A model generated the notes under the pieces. The model saw only the letters and a program-made list of their open reading frames with translations, had not been told where the DNA came from and did no database searches. A stretch of 64,000 nucleotides of DNA from contig CBFGWL010000003.1 in the NCBI GenBank assembly GCA_965652565.1, forward strand, positions 32,090 to 96,089. The letters run 5' to 3'. Positions 41,210-49,599 of the stretch are shown in pieces (positions within the stretch are counted from its first letter, which is position 1; every line of letters starts with the position of its first letter). The translations under genes and the position numbers were made by a program. The stretch is from RSA11 sp965652565. Its GTDB lineage: Bacteria; Actinomycetota; Thermoleophilia; Solirubrobacterales; 70-9.

Positions 41210-41348
41210 GCGGGTCCTCGCGCTCCCGCAGCAGGCCGGCGTCGCGCGCCTCGCGCAGCAGCTGGCGCCACGTCGCCGTGCCGACGAGCGCGATGAAGCC
41301 CATGATCAGGGCCAGGAAGGCCCAGCCGACAACCTCGTAGAGCTCCAT
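41124..41348 (-). CDS. Small membrane protein downstream of cysA (candidate)
   Basis: 74 aa. One transmembrane helix at the N-terminus (ELYEVVGWAFLALIMGFIAL), then a charged tail (RQLLREARDAGLLREREDPL) that becomes low-complexity and overlaps the 3' end of the Rrf2 gene by 86 nt in antisense. It starts 24 nt after cysA on the same strand; GGGAGAAG lies about 12 nt upstream of the ATG. The N-terminal 45 residues look real and the rest may not be. Possible accessory to the sulfate transporter, by position only. Confidence 0.5.
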   Translation of the reverse strand: MELYEVVGWAFLALIMGFIALVGTATWRQLLREARDAGLLREREDPLSAGRSPRGARRSNAPARAGDSPRRRRG

Positions 41349-41372
41349 CGCGCTCGTCGCTTCTCCCGGTGG

Positions 41373-42362
41373 CTACGCGGGGACCAGCTCCTCGGTCCGC
41401 GGCCCGTTCTCGTCGAACACCTTCTTGCGGGCCGGGCGGACGTACACGATCTGGTTCTCGGCGAGCTCGAGCTCCTCGGCCTGCGCGCGGGTGAGCTGCG
41501 CCCAGAGGCGCTCGCCCTCGGCGGGGGCGAGCTCGACGCGGACCTCGAACCCGAGGTGCACGATCCGCTCGATCATCGTCTCCAGCGCGCCCGGCTTCGG
41601 CACGTGCGCGATCTCGAGGTCGTGCGGGCGCACGAACTCGTAGCCGAGGCGGTTGACCGGGCCGACGAAGCTCATCACGAACTCCGTCCGCGGATGCTCA
41701 TACAGATCGCGCGGCGCGCCGGCCTGCTCGATCCGCCCCTCGTTCATCACGACGATCTGCTCGGCGACGTCCATCGCCTCCTCCTGATCGTGGGTGACGA
41801 AGATCGTCGTCACGTGCACTTCGTCATGGAGGCGGCGCAGCCAGGCGCGCAGCTCCTCGCGGACCTTGGCGTCGAGCGCGCCGAAGGGCTCGTCGAGCAA
41901 CAGGACCTTCGGCTCAACGGCGAGGGCCCGCGCGAGCGCCATGCGCTGGCGCTGACCGCCCGAAAGCTGACCGGGGTAGCGGTCCATGAACCCCTCGAGA
42001 TGGACCAGCTCGAGCAGCTCGCGCACACGGCGCTCGATCTCGTCCTTGGGGCGCTTGCGGATCTTCAGGCCGAACGCGACGTTGTCGCGCACGGTCATGT
42101 GCTTGAACGCCGCGTAGTGCTGGAAGCAGAAGCCGACACCCCTGTCCTGCACCGGGACGCGCGTCACGTCCTCGCCGTTCATGTTCACCGTGCCGCCGTC
42201 CGGCTGCTCGAGGCCCGCGATCACGCGCAGCAGCGTCGACTTGCCGCTGCCGCTCGGGCCCAGCAGCGCCGTGAGCGAGCCGTCGCGCACTTCCAGCGAC
42301 ACGTTGTCCAGGGCGACGAAGTCACCGAAGCGCTTCGTCACCGAGTTCACCACGATGCTCAT
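41373..42362 (-). CDS. cysA: Sulfate/thiosulfate ABC transporter ATPase
   Basis: 329 aa from ATG 42362, with AGGAG 5-6 nt upstream. Walker A GPSGSGKST, signature QLSGGQRQRMALARAL, Walker B KVLLLDEPFGALD, switch His in FVTHDQEEAMDVA. QHYAAFKHMTVRDNVAFGL in the Q-loop region is typical of CysA. A short C-terminal TOBE-like domain (GFEVRVELAPAEGERLWAQL) follows. It couples ATP hydrolysis to import through CysT/CysW. It is the last gene of the operon and overlaps cysW by 4 nt. Confidence 0.93.
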   Translation of the reverse strand: MSIVVNSVTKRFGDFVALDNVSLEVRDGSLTALLGPSGSGKSTLLRVIAGLEQPDGGTVNMNGEDVTRVPVQDRGVGFCFQHYAAFKHMTVRDNVAFGLKIRKRPKDEIERRVRELLELVHLEGFMDRYPGQLSGGQRQRMALARALAVEPKVLLLDEPFGALDAKVREELRAWLRRLHDEVHVTTIFVTHDQEEAMDVAEQIVVMNEGRIEQAGAPRDLYEHPRTEFVMSFVGPVNRLGYEFVRPHDLEIAHVPKPGALETMIERIVHLGFEVRVELAPAEGERLWAQLTRAQAEELELAENQIVYVRPARKKVFDENGPRTEELVPA

Positions 42363-43273
42363 GGGTTCTCCTCTCGATTGGTCAGCCCGGTGGTGGGCGC
42401 TTGGCCTGTGTTGGTGACCGTCTGCGCACGCTTGCGCCCGCCGCGCTCGATCAGGTTCATCGCGAACAACGTCGCGAGACCGACCACGGCGAGCACCAAC
42501 GCCGCCGCGTACGCACCGGCGACGTTGAACGTCTCGTATTGCTTGCCGACGTAGAGCGGCAGGGTCTCGGTGACGCCGGAGATCTTCCCCGACACCACCG
42601 CGACGGCCCCGAACTCGCCCAGGGCGCGCGCCGTGGCCAGCACGACCCCGTAGGTGACGCCCCAGCGGATGGCCGGGAGCGTCACCCGCCAAAACGTCTG
42701 CCACGGGCCGGCGCCGAGCGTGCGCGCCGCCTGCTCCTGATCGTCCCCGATCTCCTGGAGCACCGGCACGACCTCGCGCACGACGAACGGCATCGAGATG
42801 AAGACCGTCGCGATCACCATCCCGACCGGCGTGAACAACACGCGAATCCCCTGCTCCGCGAGCCACGGCCCGAACCAGCCGTCGCGCTGGTTGAACACCA
42901 GCACGAGCGCGAGGCCGACCACGACCGGCGAGATCGCGAAGGGCAGGTCGATCAGCGCGTTGATGAACGCCTTGCCGCGGAACTTGTGGCGCACGAGGAC
43001 GATCGCGCAGACCACGCCGAAGATGGTGTTGAGCGGAACCGCCACCGCCACCATCACCAGCGTCAGCCAGAAGGCGTGCATGCCCTCGGGGCTCGTGATC
43101 GTCTCCCAGGCGTTCAGGAAGCCGTCCTCGAACGCCTTGATGAAGACCATCAGCACCGGAACAATCAGCAGCAGGGCCAGATACCCGACCGCCACCGAGC
43201 GCAGGCCGAGCCGCGCCCGTCGGCTGCCCTGGACGACGTTGACCCTGCGATCCGCGATCCCCTCAGCGGCCAT
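42359..43273 (-). CDS. cysW: Sulfate ABC transporter permease CysW
   Basis: 304 aa, six hydrophobic segments, for example LALLLIVPVLMVFIKAFEDG and VGLALVLVFNQRDG. The EAA coupling loop is EIGDDQEQAARTLGAGPWQT, followed by VTLPAIRWG. GVTETLPLYVGKQYETFN near the C-terminus is typical of CysW. It pairs with CysT to form the channel. Overlaps cysT by 11 nt and cysA by 4 nt. Confidence 0.92.
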   Translation of the reverse strand: MAAEGIADRRVNVVQGSRRARLGLRSVAVGYLALLLIVPVLMVFIKAFEDGFLNAWETITSPEGMHAFWLTLVMVAVAVPLNTIFGVVCAIVLVRHKFRGKAFINALIDLPFAISPVVVGLALVLVFNQRDGWFGPWLAEQGIRVLFTPVGMVIATVFISMPFVVREVVPVLQEIGDDQEQAARTLGAGPWQTFWRVTLPAIRWGVTYGVVLATARALGEFGAVAVVSGKISGVTETLPLYVGKQYETFNVAGAYAAALVLAVVGLATLFAMNLIERGGRKRAQTVTNTGQAPTTGLTNREENP

Positions 43274-44099
43274 GGCGCGTGCTCCAGCGGTTGATGGCGT
43301 GGAAGCAGACGAGGATCCCCACCGAGATCGCGAGCAGCACGACGGAGACCGCCGTGGCGCCCGACATGTCGCCGCTCTCGATCCGCGAGTAGATGAAGAG
43401 CGAGGCGACCTGAGTCTCGCCGGGGATGTTCCCGGAGATCAGCACGAGCGAGCCGAACTCGCCGACCGCGCGCGCGAACGCCAGCGCGCTGCCGCCGAGG
43501 ATCGCCGGCATCAGGTTCGGCAGGATCACCCGGCGCACGACCGTGAGCGGCCGGGCGCCCAGCGAGGCCGCGGCCTCCTCCATCTCGCGGTCCAGCTCCA
43601 TGAGGGTGGGCTGCACCGCGCGGATCACGAACGGCAGCGTCACGAAGAGCAGCGCCAGCACCACGCCGATCACGGTGAAGCTGATGCCCTTGATGCCGAA
43701 CACGCCCGTCTCCCCGTAGAGCGCCATCAGCACCAGCCCCGCGACGATCGTCGGGAGGGCGAACGGAAGGTCGATGAGCGAGTTCAGGATGCCCTTGCCG
43801 GGGAAGTCGTCGCGCACCAGAACCCAGGCGATCAGCGTGCCCGCGACCGCGTTGATCAAGACGACCGCGAGCGAAGCGAGCACGGTGAGGACCAGCGCGT
43901 CGACCGCCATCGGGTTGGAGACGGCGGTCCAAAAGCCCTCCCAGCCGTCTTCCGTCGAGCGCACCGCGAGCGCCGCGATCGGGATCAGAACCAGGACGGA
44001 CAGGTACGTGGTGACGAACCCCCGGGAGAGGGCAGCCCCTCCGAAGCGGGGCATGCGCACCCGCCTCGGAGGGGACTCGATGTGCCCTACCGAGCTCAC
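43263..44099 (-). CDS. cysT: Sulfate ABC transporter permease CysT
   Basis: 278 aa from GTG 44099, which overlaps the stop of the binding-protein gene. Membrane segments include TTYLSVLVLIPIAALAV and LPTIVAGLVLMALYGETG. The EAA loop is ELDREMEEAAASLGARPLTV. FDLPFALPTIVAG-like sequence (IDLPFALPTIVAG) is a CysT mark. It forms the heterodimeric channel with CysW. Confidence 0.92.
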   Translation of the reverse strand: MSSVGHIESPPRRVRMPRFGGAALSRGFVTTYLSVLVLIPIAALAVRSTEDGWEGFWTAVSNPMAVDALVLTVLASLAVVLINAVAGTLIAWVLVRDDFPGKGILNSLIDLPFALPTIVAGLVLMALYGETGVFGIKGISFTVIGVVLALLFVTLPFVIRAVQPTLMELDREMEEAAASLGARPLTVVRRVILPNLMPAILGGSALAFARAVGEFGSLVLISGNIPGETQVASLFIYSRIESGDMSGATAVSVVLLAISVGILVCFHAINRWSTRHGR

Positions 44100-45136
44100 T
44101 CGGTCGGGCCTCCCAGGTCCTTCTGGATCTCGGCGATCTTGCCCTTGTCGGGATCGAAGTACTCGGTCATGACCTTCTCCCAGCCGCCGAGGTCCTCGAT
44201 CGTGAACAGGTTGTCGGGCTGCGGGAACTTGTCCTCGAACTCAGCGAGGATCTCCTCGTTCACCGGCCGGTAGCCGTTCTCGGCCCAGATCCGCTGGGCC
44301 TCGTCGGTCCAGAGGAAGTCGAGGAAGGCCTGGCCGCCCTCGGGGTTCGGGGCGTCGACGGGCACGCCGCCCGGCGTCTCGATCAGGAGCGTCGAGTCGG
44401 GGACGACGTAGTCGACGTCCTGGCCCGCGTTCTGCGCCTGGATCGCCTCGTTCTCGTAGGAGAGGAGGACGTCGCCCTTGCCGCCGAGGAACTCGTTGAG
44501 AGCGTCGCGCGCGGAGGCCGGGTACGACGGCACCTTCTCCAGCAGCTTGCGGACCGCGTCGAGGCCGGCCTTCTCGTTGAACTTACCGTCCTTGAGCGCC
44601 GCCTGGCCGAAGACCGCCATCACGTTCCAGCGCGCGCCGCCCGAGGTGAACGGGTTGGCGTTGATGATCTCCAGGTCGCTGTCGAGAACGTCTTCCCAGG
44701 TCTTGATGTTCTCGGGGTTGCCCGGGCGCGTCACGATGACCACGACCGAGTTCTGAATGATCCCGGCGTACTCGTTGTCCCGGTAGTCCTCCGGCAGGAT
44801 TCCCTCGTCGACGAGGATCTGCGTGTCCGGCTCGAGCGCGAGGTGCGCGATGTCGGTTGGGATGCCCGACTCGATCGCGCGCCGTGAATCGCCGGATCCC
44901 GCGAACGAGGTCGTGAACTTCGTGCCCTCGCCCTCGGGCGTCGCCTGGAAGGCGGGGATCAGCTCGTCGGCGTAGACCTCCTGCGGCGTCGAATAGGCGA
45001 CGAGGTTGATGGTGCCGCCACCGCCGCCATCGCCGCCGCCATCGCCGGACGCATCGGACGTGCCGCCGCACGCCGCCACCGCCGGTACCGCGATCAGCGT
45101 CAGCGCGAGGGCCAGTCGTCCCTTCAGCGATTTCAT
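44096..45136 (-). CDS. sbp: Sulfate-binding lipoprotein
   Basis: 346 aa. The lipoprotein signal is MKSLKGRLALALTLIAVPAV then AACGG (Cys acylated); a Gly/Asp linker follows. The periplasmic-binding-protein fold has NLVAYSTPQEVYADELIPAF, FAGSGDSRRAIESG and DIAHLALEPD, and the ligand-site segment TRPGNPENIKTWEDVL, all matching sulfate/thiosulfate-binding proteins. It is first in the operon sbp-cysT-cysW-cysA and is tethered outside the membrane. A promoter candidate lies at 45195-45224. Confidence 0.93.
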   Translation of the reverse strand: MKSLKGRLALALTLIAVPAVAACGGTSDASGDGGGDGGGGGTINLVAYSTPQEVYADELIPAFQATPEGEGTKFTTSFAGSGDSRRAIESGIPTDIAHLALEPDTQILVDEGILPEDYRDNEYAGIIQNSVVVIVTRPGNPENIKTWEDVLDSDLEIINANPFTSGGARWNVMAVFGQAALKDGKFNEKAGLDAVRKLLEKVPSYPASARDALNEFLGGKGDVLLSYENEAIQAQNAGQDVDYVVPDSTLLIETPGGVPVDAPNPEGGQAFLDFLWTDEAQRIWAENGYRPVNEEILAEFEDKFPQPDNLFTIEDLGGWEKVMTEYFDPDKGKIAEIQKDLGGPTE

Positions 45137-45194
45137 GCTCAGTTCGATCCTTTCTCGGGTTTCTCGATTGAGTTAGTGAAGAATGGACCGCGGC

Positions 45195-45224
45195 AGAGTA
45201 GCAGAGGTCCCCGGCAGCTGTGAA
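45195..45224 (-). promoter_or_regulatory. Putative promoter of the sbp-cysTWA operon
   Basis: On the minus strand TTCACA (45219-45224), 18-nt spacer, TACTCT (45195-45200). The predicted start is near 45188, giving a leader of about 50 nt. That leader contains a direct repeat CGAGAAA-CC-CGAGAAA just before the start codon, a possible regulator site. Confidence 0.45.
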
Positions 45225-45290
45225 GGGGAACGTGCGTCCGGCCCGCGGGGCGACGCGGCGGGCGCCCATGTGCGGTACAAACGAAGCGCG

Positions 45291-45872
45291 ATGTCTCTCC
45301 ATCCGGCAGAGCAGCGCGGGTACCGGGAGCTCTTCGGCAGCGCGCGCGAGGCCGAGGGCCGCCTGAGACGCCTCAGCGAAGCCCTCGGCAACGGCGCGAC
45401 GGAGCCCGTCGCCAAGGCGGGCGCCGCGCTCGGCGAGATGCTCAGCGAGGTCGAGGCCGAGGCGCGCGCCGCGGGCGACGCGCACCAGCTCGATGGCCCC
45501 GCGGCCGGGCCGCGGATCGGCTCGGTGCGTTCGGAGATCCTCGACCCGCTGCTCGAGCGCAACCAGGCGCTGCGTTACGCCGTCGACGATCTCGAGCACG
45601 TGGCCACGCTGCTCGCCTACCTGGCGGCGGTGGGCGAGTCACGCGGTGAGGCGGACCTGGCGGCGGTCTGCAGGCGCTGGGAGCGCAAGCTGCGCCGCCA
45701 CGTCGGGCCGGTCCGCGCCGCCGCCGTCGAGCTCGGCGGCGACCCCGACGGGGCGATCGAGCTCATGGACGCCGAGGCCGAGGCGGCGGCGAAGGCGGCG
45801 CTCGATGGCGGGGGCGCAGCGCCGATCGAAAAGCCCGAGGGCCCGCTGCGGCGGCTCGGGCTCGGCGGCTAA
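45291..45872 (+). CDS. Uncharacterised helical protein
   Basis: 193 aa from ATG 45291 (upstream frame positions would run into the sbp promoter region). The sequence is almost entirely Ala/Glu/Arg-rich helix, with RYAVDDLEHVATLLAYLAAV and a basic stretch CRRWERKLRRHVGPVRAAAV. No signal peptide, membrane segment or family motif was recognised. Its TAA overlaps the thiG stop of the opposite strand. Divergent from the sulfate operon. Function unknown. Confidence 0.6.
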   Translation: MSLHPAEQRGYRELFGSAREAEGRLRRLSEALGNGATEPVAKAGAALGEMLSEVEAEARAAGDAHQLDGPAAGPRIGSVRSEILDPLLERNQALRYAVDDLEHVATLLAYLAAVGESRGEADLAAVCRRWERKLRRHVGPVRAAAVELGGDPDGAIELMDAEAEAAAKAALDGGGAAPIEKPEGPLRRLGLGG

Positions 45873-46690
45873 AAGTCGGGGACCCCCTCTTCAGGCGTGG
45901 ACGCCTGCGCGTGCAGGCGCTTCGGAATGCGCCCGGCGTGGCGGGCCCTCCAGCCGGCCTCGACAGCTAGGCGCATCGCGCGTGCCATCGCGACAGGGTC
46001 CGCCGCGCGCGACACCGCGCTCGCGAGCAACACGCCCGAGCAGCCCAGCTCCATGGCAAGCGCCGCATCGGAAGCGGTGCCTATCCCGGCGTCGAGGATC
46101 ACCGGCACCCGCGCCTGCTCCAAGATGATCCGCAGGTTGTAGGGGTTGCGGATGCCCGCGCCCGAGCCGATCGGAGATCCCAGCGGCATCACGGCGGCAC
46201 AACCCACGTCTTCGAGCCTGCGCGCGAGGATCGGATCGTCGTTCGTGTACGGCAGGACGGTGAAACCGTCCGCGACCAGCTCCTCGGCGGCGGCCAGCAA
46301 CTCGGGAGCGTCGGGGAGCAGGGTGCGGTCGTCGCCGATCACCTCGAGCTTCACCCAGTCGGTCTCGAAGGCCTCGCGGGCGAGCTTCGCGGTGCGCACG
46401 GCGTCGCGGGCGGTGTAGCAGCCCGCGGTGTTCGGCAGCGCGAACAGGCCGAGGCGCTCGAGCACGCCGGTGACCGAGCCCTGCGCGAGCGGGTCCACTC
46501 GGCGCAGCGCTACCGTGACGATCTCCGTGCCGGACGCCTCGATCGCGCGCTCCATCTGCTCGAGGGAGCGAAAGCCTCCGGTACCCAGGATCAGGCGCGA
46601 GCGCCAGGTGCGCCCGCCCAGCTCGAAGCCCCCTTCAGCGGGCGCGCCGTCAGCGGCGCGCGTCGCCTGGTCATCCACCTTGGACCGCAT
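45869..46690 (-). CDS. thiG: Thiazole synthase
   Basis: 273 aa TIM-barrel enzyme that makes the thiazole phosphate carboxylate from DXP, dehydroglycine and ThiS thiocarboxylate. SRLILGTGGFRSLEQMERAI, WVKLEVIGDD (Schiff-base Lys), VMPLGSPIGSGAGIRNP and VILDAGIGTASDAALAMELG are diagnostic. An N-terminal extension of about 20 residues is unusual but modest. Overlaps thiS by 20 nt. Third gene of thiO-thiS-thiG. Confidence 0.96.
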   Translation of the reverse strand: MRSKVDDQATRAADGAPAEGGFELGGRTWRSRLILGTGGFRSLEQMERAIEASGTEIVTVALRRVDPLAQGSVTGVLERLGLFALPNTAGCYTARDAVRTAKLAREAFETDWVKLEVIGDDRTLLPDAPELLAAAEELVADGFTVLPYTNDDPILARRLEDVGCAAVMPLGSPIGSGAGIRNPYNLRIILEQARVPVILDAGIGTASDAALAMELGCSGVLLASAVSRAADPVAMARAMRLAVEAGWRARHAGRIPKRLHAQASTPEEGVPDF

Positions 46691-46886
46691 GCAGCACCTC
46701 CACGCGCGCGCCGGCGCGCACCTCGGTTTCCTCCCACGCAGCGCGCGGGACCACCTCGCCGTCGAGCGCGACCGCCAAGCCCCGTCCCGAGGGATCCGCG
46801 CCCGCGGCGCGCACGGCGTCCGCCACGGTCGCCCCGGCCGGGAGCTCGTGCGGCTCGCCGTTCAGCTCGATCCGCACGGCGCTCAC
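46671..46886 (-). CDS. thiS: Sulfur carrier protein ThiS
   Basis: 71-aa ubiquitin-fold sulfur carrier ending in the required Gly-Gly (HAVQGG). Its terminal Gly becomes a thiocarboxylate that donates sulfur to ThiG. VRIELNGEPHELPAGATVAD is typical. Overlaps thiO by 4 nt and thiG by 20 nt. An activating ThiF is not in the window. Confidence 0.93.
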   Translation of the reverse strand: MSAVRIELNGEPHELPAGATVADAVRAAGADPSGRGLAVALDGEVVPRAAWEETEVRAGARVEVLHAVQGG

Positions 46887-48049
46887 GACGCCACCTCCGC
46901 CCCCGCAGCGAAACGCTCCGGCCGGGCCGCAGCCACTTCCGGCGGCAAGTCCTCGCCCGCGAGCAGGGCGGCGATCGCCCGCGCCGTCACCGGCGCGAGC
47001 AGCACGCCGTTGCGGAAATGACCCGTGGCCCAGACGAGGCCGTCGAGCGCCCCAGGGCCGATCACCGGCACGTTGTCCGGCGTCCCCGGCCGAAAGCCGA
47101 CGACGACCTCCTCGAGCTCCAGCTCGGCGATGTCGGGGAGCGCGCGGTACCCCTCGCGCAGGAGCTCGTGTACGCCGCCAGCGGTCACGCGGGCATCGAA
47201 GCCCATCTCCTCGACCGTGGCGCCGACGACGAGGCGCCCGTCGTCACGGGGCACGATGTAGACGCGCTCCGAGGCGACGATCCGCTCGCAGACAGGCTCC
47301 TCGGCCGGGCCCCGCAGCGTGATGATCTGCCCCTTCACCGGCCGCACTGGGGGAAGCACCTCCGCGGGCAGCCACCCGAGCGCGCCCGACCAGGCCCCGG
47401 CCGCAACCACGGTGGCCCCCGCGCGATGCCGCGTCCCGTCGGCGGTGACGACCCCGGCCAGGCGCTCGCCCTCGACGATGCCCGCGGTCACTGCGGCGGG
47501 GGCGATTACCTCGGCGCCCGCCGCCTCGCAGGCGCGGCGCAGCGCCTCGACGAGCCGGCGCGGGGCAACCGCGGCCTCGTGCGGGGCGAGGACGCCGGCG
47601 CTCACCGCGGGCGCGAGGCCCGGCTCGAGCGCGCGGCACTCGCTGGGCCGCAGCGCCGTCGCCTCCAGGTCGAGCGAGCGCATGAGCTCGTACCGGCGGC
47701 GCAGCTCGGCGGCCTCGTCACGATCGAGGGCGACGTGCAAGGCGCCGAACTCCGCGTATCCGGTCAGCTGGGCGTCGGCGCTGAGTTCCGCGGCGAACTC
47801 GGGCCAGAGCGCGTGGGAGGCGAGCCCCATTTCGAGCAGGCGCTCCTCGCCGAACGTCGCCTCCCCCACCGGCGCGAGCATTCCCGCGGCAACGCCCGAG
47901 GCCCCGGACCCAGGCGCATCGCGTTCGAGCACGCGCACGCGCAACCCGGCCTGCGCCGTGCGCCAGGCACAGGCCAAGCCGATGACGCCGCCGCCGACGA
48001 TGATCGCGTCGACGCTTTCGCTGCCGCTTTGGTCGCTGGGCCCCGGCAA
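46883..48049 (-). CDS. thiO: Glycine oxidase ThiO
   Basis: 388-aa FAD enzyme that oxidises glycine to the imine used by ThiG. Start is TTG 48049: GAAGGAG sits 8 nt upstream (48058-48064), downstream of the TPP riboswitch. The longer frame would translate the riboswitch. DAIIVGGGVIGLACAWRTAQ is the dinucleotide fold, GATVVAAGAWSGALG and VYIVPRDDGRLVVGATVEEM the amine-oxidase core, and FRPGTPDNVPVIG plus ATGHFRNGVLLAPVTA the C-terminal FAD motif. It leads the thi operon. Confidence 0.94.
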   Translation of the reverse strand: MPGPSDQSGSESVDAIIVGGGVIGLACAWRTAQAGLRVRVLERDAPGSGASGVAAGMLAPVGEATFGEERLLEMGLASHALWPEFAAELSADAQLTGYAEFGALHVALDRDEAAELRRRYELMRSLDLEATALRPSECRALEPGLAPAVSAGVLAPHEAAVAPRRLVEALRRACEAAGAEVIAPAAVTAGIVEGERLAGVVTADGTRHRAGATVVAAGAWSGALGWLPAEVLPPVRPVKGQIITLRGPAEEPVCERIVASERVYIVPRDDGRLVVGATVEEMGFDARVTAGGVHELLREGYRALPDIAELELEEVVVGFRPGTPDNVPVIGPGALDGLVWATGHFRNGVLLAPVTARAIAALLAGEDLPPEVAAARPERFAAGAEVAS

Positions 48050-48057
48050 GCTCGCTT

Positions 48058-48064
48058 CTCCTTC
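48058..48064 (-). promoter_or_regulatory. Shine-Dalgarno fixing the thiO TTG start
   Basis: GAAGGAG on the minus strand, 8 nt before TTG 48049 and 27 nt beyond the riboswitch 3' end. This is the site the riboswitch would be expected to control if it acts on translation. Confidence 0.75.
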
Positions 48065-48090
48065 GGTTCGTATGGGCGGGGGGGTCCGCA

Positions 48091-48199
48091 GCACCATCCC
48101 TGCGCCGGCATTACCCGGAATCAGGTTCAGACGGTCGGCGGCCCGTCGCCGCCCTCTCAGCCCACGGGGTTGGGCTCCCGTTATCCCCTCCAATGGTAC
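48091..48199 (-). ncRNA. TPP riboswitch (THI element) upstream of thiO
   Basis: Minus-strand RNA with the conserved core: GGGAGCCC, then CTGAGAGGG (48152-48160), then TGAACCTGATTCCGGGTAATG (48109-48129, 21 bases split here as TGAACCTGAT + TCCGGGTAATG) and GCCGGCGCAGGGA. A 7-bp closing stem GTACCAT/ATGGTGC can form from the flanks. It should lower thiO-thiS-thiG expression when thiamine pyrophosphate is high. The variable P3 arm is GC-rich (GGCGGCGACGGGCCGCC). Confidence 0.93.
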
Positions 48200-48260
48200 C
48201 CCTCGGCCGCATGCCGGCCGTCGCCGTAGGCACCCCGATCGCCTAGCGTTACCGGCCGTG

Positions 48261-48953
48261 ATGAGCCGCTCGTCGACCAATGCGCGCACGCTCGCGTCCC
48301 GCCGCGAGCGACTGGCCCGTGCGCGCCTGTACTTCGTCTGCGACGCCCGGCCCGGCGGGCTGGACCCCGAGCCGCTCCTGAACGCCGCGCTGCGCGGCGG
48401 CGTGGATCTGATCCAGCTCCGCGAGAAGGCCCCGCGCTGCGCCGAGGAGCTGATCGCGTACGCGGAGCCCTTCCGGCGCGCGGCTGCGGCGCACGACGCG
48501 CTCTTCATCCTCAACGACCGCCCCGACCTCGTCGAGGCCTGCGGCGCCGACGGGGTTCACGTCGGCCAGGACGACACCCCGGTCGCCGAGGCGCGCGAGC
48601 TCGCCGGCCCCGACGCGCTCGTCGGGCTCTCGACCCACAGCGAGGCGCAGTTCGACGCCGCGCTCTCCGCGCAGGGCGATGCGCGTCCCGACCAGATCAG
48701 CGTCGGCCCCGTGTGGGAGACCCCCACGAAGGCCGGGCGCCCGGCCACCGGGCTCGAGCTCATCCGCTACGCGGCCGCGCGCGGCGGCGACGCGGCCTGG
48801 TTTGCGATCGGCGGTATCGACGGGGGAAACATCGGCGCCGTCGTCGGCGCCGGGGCCCGCCGCGCGGTCGTGGTCCGCGCGATCCGCGACGCGGCCGACC
48901 CGGAGTCCGCGGCCCGGACGCTGCGCGCCGCGCTGGAGGCCGCCGATGGGTAG
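48261..48953 (+). CDS. thiE: Thiamine-phosphate synthase
   Basis: 230 aa, couples HMP-PP and thiazole phosphate. ATG 48261 (GTG 48258 also possible). TIM-barrel marks: DLIQLREKAPRCAEEL, LFILNDRPDLVEACGADGVH, VGQDDTPVAEARELAG, ISVGPVWETPTKAGRPATG and AIGGIDGGNIGAVVGAGA. It is divergent from the riboswitch-controlled thi operon and has no THI element of its own on this strand. Confidence 0.94.
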   Translation: MSRSSTNARTLASRRERLARARLYFVCDARPGGLDPEPLLNAALRGGVDLIQLREKAPRCAEELIAYAEPFRRAAAAHDALFILNDRPDLVEACGADGVHVGQDDTPVAEARELAGPDALVGLSTHSEAQFDAALSAQGDARPDQISVGPVWETPTKAGRPATGLELIRYAAARGGDAAWFAIGGIDGGNIGAVVGAGARRAVVVRAIRDAADPESAARTLRAALEAADG

Positions 48954-49500
48954 CCGGGAGCGCAAGCGCGCGGAACGGCGCAAGCGCAAGGAGCGCGCCC
49001 GCGAGCGCTTCGCGCAGCAGCAGGCCGAGCGCGCCGCCCGTACCGAGGCGCGCAACCGCGAGGCCCGCGAGCAGCTCGAGCCCCTCGCCCCAGGCGAGCG
49101 GCCCACCGTCGTCACGGTCGGCGCTGTGATCTCGGCCGTGATCGCGATCAGCGTGGTCGCCGGCTGGATCGCCGGCATCGAGGTGACGACCTTCGACGAT
49201 TTCGGCAACCGCACGGGTGAGGAGCGGCCGAGCGTCGTCGCCGCGCTCGTGCCCGCGGGCCTCATGGGCCTCATGGCGTGGGGCATGTGGCGCGCCCGCT
49301 ACTGGGCGGTGCTCGGCTTCCAGGCGCTGCTGGTGATCCTGATCGTCTCGACCGTGTTGGGCCTGGTCGCCGCGACGGCAGTCACCCAGGTGATCGGAAA
49401 CACGCTGATCCTCGTTGTGGCGGGCACGCTCTTCTACAGGATGATCAAGGCGATGGCGCGCATCCAGATGCCCGAGCGACGGATCCCGGGCGAGCGCTGA
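48946..49500 (+). CDS. Small membrane protein with charged N-terminal coil
   Basis: 184 aa from ATG 48946 with GGAGG 7 nt upstream inside the thiE end. The first 45 residues are a highly charged helix (RERKRAERRKRKERARERFA) followed by four hydrophobic segments, such as VVTVGAVISAVIAISVVAGW and VGLVAATAVTQVIG-like stretches. It overlaps thiE by 8 nt and probably shares its transcript. No family recognised with confidence. Confidence 0.65.
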   Translation: MGSRERKRAERRKRKERARERFAQQQAERAARTEARNREAREQLEPLAPGERPTVVTVGAVISAVIAISVVAGWIAGIEVTTFDDFGNRTGEERPSVVAALVPAGLMGLMAWGMWRARYWAVLGFQALLVILIVSTVLGLVAATAVTQVIGNTLILVVAGTLFYRMIKAMARIQMPERRIPGER

Positions 49501-49534
49501 GCCGCGCTTTGAAAGCCGTTCTATAGAGTCGCAC

Positions 49535-49556
49535 CGCTAGGGCGGTACACCTAGCG
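49535..49556. other. Hairpin/inverted repeat upstream of lipoamide dehydrogenase
   Basis: CGCTAGG (49535-49541) and CCTAGCG (49550-49556) flank an 8-nt spacer, between a membrane-protein gene and the dehydrogenase gene. It is either a terminator for the former or an operator for the latter. Confidence 0.45.
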
Positions 49557-49599
49557 CCCCCGATTCTTCTCCTTCCCAGCAAGAGGTGATCCCTTCCAG

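Noticed and set aside
48050..48514. thiO coding extended upstream to 48514
   Set aside because: This would translate the TPP riboswitch; the strong GAAGGAG before TTG 48049 gives the proper start.
49535..49556. Definite operator for lipoamide dehydrogenase
   Set aside because: The inverted repeat is real, but it follows a gene end and could equally be a terminator, so it is listed only as a hairpin.
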